Source of the DNA: Bidens hawaiensis
Lineage: Eukaryota > Streptophyta > Magnoliopsida > Asterales > Asteraceae
Reading direction: 5' to 3'
Assembly: GCA_021521415.1 (NCBI GenBank)
Contig: JAIQDT010000304.1
Span: 124,001 to 188,000, forward strand
DNA: 64,000 nucleotides
The notes below the pieces were generated by a model. The model made no database searches and was not told the DNA's origin. It saw nothing but the letters and a program-made list of their open reading frames with translations. This document shows positions 9,936 to 17,051 of this stretch, piece by piece (positions within the stretch are counted from its first letter, which is position 1; each line of letters begins with the position of its first letter). A program made the position numbers and the translations under genes.

Positions 9936-11791
9936 GAGCTGTCATTTAAAGCCATTTGATAATTCTTTGGTTCAATTTGGCTTATAAAGCAGGAGTACAA
10001 ACATTCATTCATTATACCCGTTTCTTTTATGCTTGTATAAACACAGGTGTGCTCATTCAAGCTACTTCTGGTTTGTACACCGGAGGACACATCACCTATA
10101 ATATTCTCCAATGGGTGATCTTTGTGAATTCTCGTGGTCGGAACAGCACCGACATGCAAATTATCTTCCAAATTTGAAGAGATCTCATCAATGGTTGTTT
10201 CTGGCTGAGAGTGAAAAGGATTAATAAATTCATCTTCAGTTGAGGCCGCAGGGGTATTGATAGGGTTTGATGTGGAAGGTTGAGATTTCTCAAACATCTG
10301 ATGTTGCAATAGGTTCTCTTCCTCATCAAGCATCATCTTCGACACAGCTCTTTCGTCTTCTTCAGAAATTTCCAAATCAGGTACGTTAAACGACTTAAAA
10401 AGTTTAACATAGTCGAAAAGCTCAGCAGGTCCATTGCTTGGTTTTGGCGGTTGGTAACTAGTAATGTCGGTGCTACAAACCACCTCCACCTTGCAAGTCG
10501 ACGTATTGAAGACCCGTCTGTTGGGAGTCCCAACAACATAACCGACTAGGATTCCCTCATCGGCTACTTCACCAAATTTCGAATTAGTCTTCAAAATCGA
10601 ACAAGGAGACCCAAATGGTTCAAGACCGCACAAGTTGGGCTTCCTTCCGTGCATAAGCTCGTAACAAGTTTTTCCAAGTCTCTTAACGGTTAGCACCCTA
10701 TTCAGAACATAGCAGGCTGTAGCAACTGCTTCAGCCCAGAACATCACAGGAAGCTTCGAGTCTGCCAGCATAGTTCTGGCTCCTTCAATTAACGTTCGGT
10801 TCTTCCTTTCAGCCACTCCATTCTGTTGTGGAGTATACGGAGCGCTGTATTGATGTTCAATTCCCTTCTGAAGACAGAAGATTTCCATTTCAAAGTTCTT
10901 AAACTCTGTCCCATTGTCGCTTCTGATGAATTTAACTGATTTACTCATGACGTTCTCAACTTTTGTAATGAGATTCTTCACCATCTGAGTCGTCTCGTCT
11001 TTCGTTTTCAGAAAATACACCCACGAGTATCTCGAGTAGTCATCAGTTATCACCAAGCAGTAAGAGGTACCGCCTAGACTTTGTACATTCACGGGACCGA
11101 AGAGATCCATATGAAGTAGTTCTAGAGTACCGGCAATTGAATTAATTTTCTTGGTGAGATGGGATTTCTTGTGTTGCTTTCCCTTCTTGCAGGCTATCCA
11201 TTTGTCTTCAAAGTTAAAATTTTTTAAGGGAACGCCCATCACAAGCCCATTCTTGACAATGAAGTTCATCTTGCGAAGATGAATATGTCCCATTCTCCTG
11301 TGCCACAATTCTGATTCTGATTCGCTTGCTTTTGTCGTTAAACAAGATTCTCTGGTGGCCATTTCAGTAGACCTCATATCCATCACGTATGTATTCGTTT
11401 CACGTGGAGCTTTCATTACTATCCATTTTTCTGGTATTTGAAAACCAGGCTTCAATACGATCGCTTCATTCTTCGTGAAATGGACAGTGTAATCTTTATC
11501 ACAAATCTGCGACACACTCAGCAGATTGTGCTTTAATTCCTCCACAAAGTTTACATTTTCAAGTGTCATTCTCCCATTCGACACAGTTCCTCTACCGGTA
11601 ATCCTTCCACCGCTTTCACCAGCAAAACTAACTCTAGCTCCCTGAACAGGTTTTAAGTCTTGCAACAAGTGTTTGTTGCCTGTCATGTGCCTGGAACAGC
11701 CGCTATCTACAATCCAAAGATTGTTGGCAGCCCTGTTCAACTGTTCCTGCACAATAAAACAAAGAGTTAGAATCTTGGGACCCAAGACCAA
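9845..11791 (-). CDS. pol: Copia-1 pol, part 1: protease and integrase
   Basis: Aspartic protease: WIVDSGCSRHMTG at residues ~27-39 carries the DSG active site. The integrase zinc region (LWHRRMGHIH, then ACKKGKQHK) comes next, then the core with MDLFGPV, IRSDNGTEF and NGVAERKNR giving D, D and E. A C-terminal part (SWVEAMQEELAQFEK) leads into RT. One zinc-finger Cys is Trp (KWIACKKGKQ, where the family has CxxC). The frame is offset from gag, which it overlaps at 11767-11791, and from RT. The upstream boundary has an intron-like 3' splice site (AG at 11748-11747). The Met at 11791 is inside gag, so the real start depends on frameshifting or splicing. Confidence 0.92.
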   Translation of the reverse strand: MVLGPKILTLCFIVQEQLNRAANNLWIVDSGCSRHMTGNKHLLQDLKPVQGARVSFAGESGGRITGRGTVSNGRMTLENVNFVEELKHNLLSVSQICDKDYTVHFTKNEAIVLKPGFQIPEKWIVMKAPRETNTYVMDMRSTEMATRESCLTTKASESESELWHRRMGHIHLRKMNFIVKNGLVMGVPLKNFNFEDKWIACKKGKQHKKSHLTKKINSIAGTLELLHMDLFGPVNVQSLGGTSYCLVITDDYSRYSWVYFLKTKDETTQMVKNLITKVENVMSKSVKFIRSDNGTEFKNFEMEIFCLQKGIEHQYSAPYTPQQNGVAERKNRTLIEGARTMLADSKLPVMFWAEAVATACYVLNRVLTVKRLGKTCYELMHGRKPNLCGLEPFGSPCSILKTNSKFGEVADEGILVGYVVGTPNRRVFNTSTCKVEVVCSTDITSYQPPKPSNGPAELFDYVKLFKSFNVPDLEISEEDERAVSKMMLDEEENLLQHQMFEKSQPSTSNPINTPAASTEDEFINPFHSQPETTIDEISSNLEDNLHVGAVPTTRIHKDHPLENIIGDVSSGVQTRSSLNEHTCVYTSIKETGIMNECLYSCFISQIEPKNYQMALNDSSWVEAMQEELAQFEKWKFGLWLKNQGMCTL

Positions 11792-14391
11792 TTGGTCTTG
11801 GATCGATACGTCCCGTACCCTGGCTTTCTCAAGTTAGCGTCAGGATAATTTCTGTAAGTCCTGTTAGGGAATCTCCCTGCAGATTGCGTGTAATGTCTTC
11901 CAAACCTTTGAGAAATGAAAGTGTTATATCTTGTGGTTTGGTTGTAAAACTGAGGTTTGTTTTTATGAAAACTTGAATTCGTTACATTTTGGCATTTTTT
12001 AAAGTTTTCATTTTTATCAGTAGCAAAATGACGCTTATACTCAGTTTTATTTGGCTTCACATCTCTAAATCTCGGTTTCAAAGGGCAATCTGCAACTAGA
12101 TGTCCTAACTTGTTACATCTAAAGCAACATCGACTCTCCATTTTCTTGTCAAATGTTGGTTTGGATGTAGAGGCAGTGTTACCAGCCGTTCGTCTCACAT
12201 AAGGTGGGACGTACGGATTGAGTGGAGAACTCTTTTTAGGAATTTTATTTTTATCTCCTTCGGTGGGTAAACTTACCTTCTCTTTTGTCTGACCAGATTC
12301 GGACAACTTATCCGAATCCGATGAGACTGGACTTGAAACAGAAATATTCACACTAGAAACAGGCGAACTTGTTTCGCCACAGCTAACACTTGGTTCTACA
12401 CTAGTAATTTTGATAGGAGTTGTCTGAGGAACTTCGAAATCAACAGATTTCTGAACACTTGGATTATAAGTATAGTTGTGGTTAAAGGGTGGTGGAACTT
12501 CGTGATAACCGATTCCTCCCCTCTTTGCAGAGGTACCTTCATCACTCACGAGGTGATCAAGGATTGCAGAGGAATTCCTGAACTGCTCAAGTTTGCGGTT
12601 CAGTTCCACCACCTTTACCTGGTGGTCAGCAATCTGTTTATCCCGATCAGCAATCACTTTAGTTTTTTCCTCCAAAACTTCATAACTAAGATCAATTATT
12701 TCAATTTTCTCAGCAAGTTTAAGCTTTAAGCTTTGAATGTCTTTTTCACATGCTTTTATTTTAATTTTATAACTTGTTTCTCTTGCTTTCGTAAAATGGT
12801 GATCTTCTTTAATGGTTTTAAAGTCAGCATCTAAACGGACGTACTGATCAGTCATTGTTGTTAGTTGCTCAGACAAATTTTCACAATTAGTACAAATATT
12901 CTTATTACATACCTCAGAGCGAGTGTCCTTGTCATCTGCCATGAAAGCTGTTTCTTCTTCAGTAGCTTTCTCATTTCCATCAACCTTCTCACATTCTTTA
13001 ACTTCAGCCTCAGCCATGTTTGCTTGCTCACCAGAACCACTTGAATGCAGGTTCCAGTTGTACTCACCTGCTTCTCTGGTCAACATGGCGTTAATCTCTC
13101 TGTTAACTCCAGAGTGTTGTGTAGGTCGACCTTGTCCTCGTTCAACCCTCTCATTTCTGCATTCCTTGGCAAAGTGCCCGTACTGTTGACAATTATAGCA
13201 CCTTACCTTGGATTTGTCGAACCCAGGCCGACCACCAACAAACTTTCTCCCAGTTTTGTTCATAAACCGTTTCACACGCCTCACAATCATTGCCATTTGC
13301 CATTGCAAGTCCATCTCCTCCAGATCATCAGCATCGATCTGGTCGTAATCCTCATCTAGTACAGCAGGGTCCACAATCTTCCCCTGGATGTAGTTTTCGT
13401 AGGAAGCAATAAATGAAGCATAGACTGCAAACTGCTCTTCAGCAGATTTTACACTCATAGGCATCTTGGTATAATTATTGCTTGATGCATTTGCAGAAAA
13501 ACCACTTGAGGATGCTTGAGGCTTTGAAGTACTTGATCCTCCAGCAACGAAACATACATCACCATTCGAGTTTACAGAAACGTTTCCTTCATGAGACGAG
13601 TCAGAACCTGACTCCCCTTTAGAGTAATAAGCAGCAGATTCAGGCCTCGAACTTGAGCCTGAGTTAACCTTTGCACCATACATACCAGGGTCTTGTATCT
13701 GATCTGTAGGTGTTTCTTTTCGAACCATATTAAGCTCATAAGTTCTGAGCTTGTTCACTGCCGTTTCAAGATCATAATTAGGAAAGTCTCTGTCTTCCCT
13801 CATAAGAACGGTGTACATTTCCCACTTCGGTGGGAGAGCATCGAGAAGTTTTTCAACGATCTCTTCTTCTCGGTAAGCAATCGAACAATTCCTAAGCTCT
13901 GTCATTAGATGATAGTATCTGGTGATAATATCATCCAGTGATTCGTTCTTCAAAAATTTGAAGACGGAGAACTGGGTCTTTAAGAGTTTGATCTTTGACG
14001 CACGGATTCCCACATTCCCCTCGAATCTATTTTCAAGAGCATCCCAAAGCTCTCTCGCAGAAGTGTACTTTCGGAACGTATGGAGAACCTCTTGAGGAAG
14101 TGCCATTGTTATAGCTGCATGGGCCTTACTCTCAGCCTCATACATTTTCTTTTCTTCGTCCTCCATTTTGCTATACTTCTTAACCACATCACGTCCTTCG
14201 TATTGCATAGTTGGAGGGATATATCCATCCTGGATGCACACCCACATTTTGGCATCCTGGTATTTGATGTATTGGATGAATCTGTCCTTCCATGCCACGA
14301 AGTCAGTTCCTTTCATCAGCCTCGGGGCCTTAGTGGCAAACCCCGCTTCTACTTCCATCTTGACCAAATCGGAGATGTTAATCGACGACAT
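11767..14391 (-). CDS. gag: Copia-1 gag, unusually long, two zinc knuckles
   Basis: This is the capsid/nucleocapsid protein that packages element RNA. The 874-residue ORF starts at ATG 14391 after an AT-rich leader. The N-terminal capsid-like domain (DFVAWKDRFIQYIKYQDAKMW, ARELWDALENRFEGN) occupies about residues 20-230. The first CCHC knuckle (CYNCQQYGHFAKEC) is near residue 398. A long heptad-like region (LSEQLTTM...LEEKTKVIADRDKQI) spans ~500-600. A second knuckle (CFRCNKLGHLVADC) is near 757, followed by a basic, aromatic tail ending WSWVPRF. Copia gags are usually a few hundred residues shorter with one knuckle. The stop overlaps a CTAAC branch-site-like sequence. Confidence 0.92.
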   Translation of the reverse strand: MSSINISDLVKMEVEAGFATKAPRLMKGTDFVAWKDRFIQYIKYQDAKMWVCIQDGYIPPTMQYEGRDVVKKYSKMEDEEKKMYEAESKAHAAITMALPQEVLHTFRKYTSARELWDALENRFEGNVGIRASKIKLLKTQFSVFKFLKNESLDDIITRYYHLMTELRNCSIAYREEEIVEKLLDALPPKWEMYTVLMREDRDFPNYDLETAVNKLRTYELNMVRKETPTDQIQDPGMYGAKVNSGSSSRPESAAYYSKGESGSDSSHEGNVSVNSNGDVCFVAGGSSTSKPQASSSGFSANASSNNYTKMPMSVKSAEEQFAVYASFIASYENYIQGKIVDPAVLDEDYDQIDADDLEEMDLQWQMAMIVRRVKRFMNKTGRKFVGGRPGFDKSKVRCYNCQQYGHFAKECRNERVERGQGRPTQHSGVNREINAMLTREAGEYNWNLHSSGSGEQANMAEAEVKECEKVDGNEKATEEETAFMADDKDTRSEVCNKNICTNCENLSEQLTTMTDQYVRLDADFKTIKEDHHFTKARETSYKIKIKACEKDIQSLKLKLAEKIEIIDLSYEVLEEKTKVIADRDKQIADHQVKVVELNRKLEQFRNSSAILDHLVSDEGTSAKRGGIGYHEVPPPFNHNYTYNPSVQKSVDFEVPQTTPIKITSVEPSVSCGETSSPVSSVNISVSSPVSSDSDKLSESGQTKEKVSLPTEGDKNKIPKKSSPLNPYVPPYVRRTAGNTASTSKPTFDKKMESRCCFRCNKLGHLVADCPLKPRFRDVKPNKTEYKRHFATDKNENFKKCQNVTNSSFHKNKPQFYNQTTRYNTFISQRFGRHYTQSAGRFPNRTYRNYPDANLRKPGYGTYRSKTNWSWVPRF

Positions 14392-14936
14392 CCTTGCGAA
14401 AACCTGAAAAACCTGAAAATAATAATAAAATATTAAAACAGCTCAGTAGGCGAAGTTAAGAATAACTTTGCTTGAAAGTTAACTTCGCTGAAAAGAGAAC
14501 TTCGCTGGGCCTTAAATTCGCTTGAACTGGCGAAGTTAAAAATAACTTCGCTTAGAATGAGCGAACTTAGGAATTAAGCGAACTTGGGTGGGAAGCGAAG
14601 TTGCGGATAACTTCGCTGAGGCGAACTTATGAGGTAAGCGAAGTTGTGGTTAACTTCGCTAATCCTTATATCTTCGCCGAAAACCCTAATTCCAGTGACG
14701 GCAACTTCGCCTGAAGAAAGGTAACTTCGCCCGAAGAACGATAACTTCGCCCGATGAACAAGAAAACTGTTCAGATCTGATTTCGTCAATCCAGCAGTTT
14801 CCGATCAATGCAATGGCTTGAAAATGACTGTCAAGCACGAGCAAAACACAATCCCAACAAAAACACGTCCCGCGAAAAGGTCAAACGAGACGTTTCTACA
14901 CCCGCGTGAAATCCCGAACCTCACAATCGAGCCGAT
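14392..14936 (-). promoter_or_regulatory. Copia-1 leader with clustered AACTTCGC motifs
   Basis: This is the untranslated leader between primer site and gag. Twelve exact AACTTCGC octamers (either strand) lie in 14450-14750, with further variants such as GCGAACTT and AACTTTGC. Four are arranged as GCGAAGTT, six bases, AACTTCGC: 14450-14471 (one mismatch), 14530-14551, 14595-14616 and 14638-14659. Three more tandem AACTTCGCC(C/T)GA units end the cluster at 14703-14753. The same dyad is in each LTR (5225-5246). I see no ORF of note. Confidence 0.88.
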
Positions 14937-14950
14937 GGCTCTGATACCAA
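14937..14950 (-). other. Copia-1 primer binding site (initiator tRNA-Met)
   Basis: The minus strand reads TTGGTATCAGAGCC, complementary to the 3' end of plant initiator tRNA-Met, one base away from the 5' LTR edge at 14952. This is the usual minus-strand DNA primer site. Confidence 0.95.
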
Positions 14951-14951
14951 T

Positions 14952-15381
14952 TGTAGGCTCCTGGACGGATCGTACACGGGACGTCGCTAACAACGCAGGT
15001 GCGGAATCCCTGCGTGGGTAGATACGAGTGTAGAGTATGTAGAGATCGAACACGAAAGCAATAAACCAACCACGTTATATTAATAACAACCACGTGACCC
15101 GAGGTCACTGTTACAGACTATGACACGAACAAGTTCACTGAACAACTGAAAACAAAACCCTAAAACGACCAACTCCGTAAACTGTTCGCTGAACAGTATA
15201 TAAACACGACAACTTCGCCACAGGCGAAGTTGTCAATAACTTCGCTGATTCAACAAGTTCGCCATAGCGAACTTGTTGACAACTTCGCGCTTTACATAAA
15301 TAATCAAATTCAAAACATAATTACATTACAGACTCGATTACAAATGCTAGACTATGAACTACTGACACACATGTACCAACA
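14952..15381 (-). repeat. Copia-1 5' LTR (right copy)
   Basis: 430 bp, identical by eye to 4953-5382, including both U3 hairpins (15208-15234 and 15250-15279). It carries the promoter for the element and is followed by the AGTGT target duplication. Confidence 0.95.
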
Positions 15382-15711
15382 AGTGTTTATTTAAATTAGT
15401 GAAACTCACCAACTATTCGTAGTTGACCCGTTTTCTTACATGTTTTCTAGGTATGCCCAAGTTGGAATGATTGATATGTGCTTAACTATCTGTGCTACCT
15501 GTTGGAAGCTTGCTGCTCTATATTTTGTAATGAATATATTAATGTCTTATCGGTAAAATATGTGTGTAACACATAGACAGTAACGAAACTCGCAGCAATG
15601 TAATATGTTATAAATTAATGTAGTGGTATTTTCTTTATAAGCAATGCTGTTGATATCAGATGTGTCTGTTACATCCCGTGTACGTTTCCGCTGCGGTTAC
15701 GGGGTGTTACA
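15382..15711 (+). repeat. Tekay-1 5' LTR, part 2 (after nested Copia)
   Basis: The LTR resumes after Copia-1 with the duplicated AGTGT and runs to GGTGTTACA at 15711, matching 24767-25096. It contains AGTGAAACTCACC and the conserved end CGCTGCGGTTACGGGGTGTTACA. Confidence 0.93.
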
Positions 15712-15716
15712 GAACT

Positions 15717-15730
15717 TGGTATCAGAGCCA
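15717..15730 (+). other. Tekay-1 primer binding site (initiator tRNA-Met)
   Basis: TGGTATCAGAGCCA lies five bases after the LTR end (GAACT between). It matches the complement of the initiator tRNA-Met 3' end, as usual for Tekay chromoviruses. Confidence 0.95.
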
Positions 15731-16076
15731 TTGGTTATAAAGAATTAGGATGTCTGAAAGAGATACCTAAAATATAACCAGTAGCTCAAGTATTATAGGA
15801 TCTGAATATCAACTAATAATTTATTGTGACGAGATCTGGATGAACTTGGATGCACAAGTGAGTTATTATGGTCCGGAACATAATAACAGACTTGTCTGCA
15901 CGGGAGAATTCAGGGGAAGTCACGAGGTACCTTAAATAGGTAAAATTGGCAACATATGTGTAAATATATGATAATATTATTATGTGGTAAAGTTGTATAA
16001 ATAAGTATGTATTGATTTGATTATGAATTACACTATGGAAAGAACTATATGCTTGTTAACTTGTGTGCAGGTAAAA
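15731..16076 (+). promoter_or_regulatory. Tekay-1 leader with candidate intron 15940-16070
   Basis: Untranslated leader. ATAG/GTAAAA at 15936-15945 resembles a plant 5' splice site. TTAAC then TTGTGTGCAG ending at 16070 resembles a branch point and 3' splice site. The start codon of the leader ORF is six bases after that AG. The intervening sequence is AT-rich, as plant introns are. Splicing is inferred only. Confidence 0.45.
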
Positions 16077-16673
16077 ATGTCAAGCCCGCATAGCTTATCA
16101 GTAGAGGAGGATCCGGAGGAGGTTAGCCCCGGAAACTCCGGGAGCCTACACGTGTCATCTGACTCCGAGCCTAGCGAGGCGAGTCACAGGAGCTCGAGCC
16201 AGTCCTCCCCGGCCCGGATCGTCAGATCCCCTACTCCACTCGCACCGCAGGCCAACTCTGTCCCTCCGGGATTTGGTCCTCGCCTTACGGCGCGGATCAG
16301 CATTCCGCGTGTCCCACCGACCTCTCCCCCACCCCGACCTGCTACTCGTCGGGGAAAGTCCTCATCTCAGCCCGAGCCGATGGCTCTACCTGTCTGGGGC
16401 CTTCCGAGACAGGAGCGGGATGCGGCAGCCTGGCTACGAGTGCTCACAGAGCAAGTAAATGAGCACTCAGCCGCCCTGACCGTGGGGGTACAGAGACGGG
16501 TGTACCTTGGTGACCGCATACTGGATTGCCAGTATGCAATCGACCGGTTGACAAGGGAGTGCTCGTACTCCCTAATGATGGTTCAGCGGTTAGAGGCGTG
16601 GCTCCGGGGGGTGATGGCAGTAGTGGTGGCGTTGGTGGCAGTGATGATGTGGTGGGCATACCACCGTGTTTAG
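16077..16673 (+). CDS. Tekay-1 upstream accessory ORF with C-terminal membrane segment
   Basis: A 198-codon ORF between primer site and gag. I chose ATG 16077 (MSSPHSLSVEEDPEE), since the upstream in-frame ATGs lie in probable leader or intron. Residues ~8-50 are acidic and Ser-rich, and ~50-105 are Pro-, Arg- and Ser-rich (VPPTSPPPRPATRRG). Residues ~120-170 may be helical (AWLRVLTEQVNEHSAAL, DRILDCQYAIDRL). The C-terminus has a hydrophobic run (VMAVVVALVAVMMWWAY) ending HRV, as in a tail-anchored membrane protein. I know no function. Its GC-rich composition is like the gag-pol ORF and unlike the AT-rich leader. Extra ORFs before gag are known in Ogre elements but are not a standard Tekay feature that I recall. 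The frame is intact in a recent copy. Confidence 0.6.
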   Translation: MSSPHSLSVEEDPEEVSPGNSGSLHVSSDSEPSEASHRSSSQSSPARIVRSPTPLAPQANSVPPGFGPRLTARISIPRVPPTSPPPRPATRRGKSSSQPEPMALPVWGLPRQERDAAAWLRVLTEQVNEHSAALTVGVQRRVYLGDRILDCQYAIDRLTRECSYSLMMVQRLEAWLRGVMAVVVALVAVMMWWAYHRV

Positions 16674-17051
16674 TAGTTATGTTTGGATGGGGATAGTCAG
16701 GGACCATATTTTTTTTTTGATACTCTGTGTAAGTAGTTAGTGGTGATACTAACACGGAGTGAATCTTGGTTAGTTATGATACAACCACTGGCCCCTAGGG
16801 TGGGTCTCTTTTGGGGCATATCTTTATAGATACTTTTGGGTATCATTCAAGCACTGACCCTTTTACGGGTTATGTCGAGATGATACCGACATAGGGCCCT
16901 TGTATTAAAACTTAGTGTGTAATGTTGACTGGAAAGTATGTAAACTGATGTTTGTGTAATATGTATCAATGTTTACTAATGAATGAAATATGTATTGTGT
17001 TTTATAATTTGAGATGGTATTGATTATATATATTTCTTGATGTTGTGTAGA
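16674..17051 (+). promoter_or_regulatory. Tekay-1 spacer before gag with candidate second intron
   Basis: AT-rich non-coding spacer. GTGTAAGTAG at 16727-16736 contains a consensus GTAAGT donor. TTGATGTTGTGTAG ends at 17050, and the gag ATG begins one base after the following A, at 17052. Donor 16729 or the earlier donor 15940 spliced to 17050 would put gag-pol first on the RNA. Not demonstrated. Confidence 0.45.

Larger units (their letters stand above)
4953..15381 (-). mobile_element. Copia-1: Ty1/copia element with post-pol accessory ORF, full length
   Basis: This is a full-length minus-strand Ty1/copia element of 10,429 bp. It has 430-bp LTRs, an initiator tRNA-Met primer site at 14937-14950, gag, protease-integrase, RT-RNase H, a further ORF of about 600 codons downstream of pol, and a polypurine tract at 5383-5397. 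The order PR-IN-RT-RH identifies Copia. Both LTRs read identical base for base, so it is the youngest insertion in the window. Gag/PR-IN and PR-IN/RT are in different frames. The large size and post-pol ORF recall the SIRE/Maximus lineage, but the short LTR is unlike typical SIRE, so lineage is tentative. Confidence 0.93.

Noticed and set aside
10096..10539. Extra minus-strand ORFs overlapping Copia-1 integrase
   Set aside because: They are alternate-frame readings of the PR-IN ORF without independent features.
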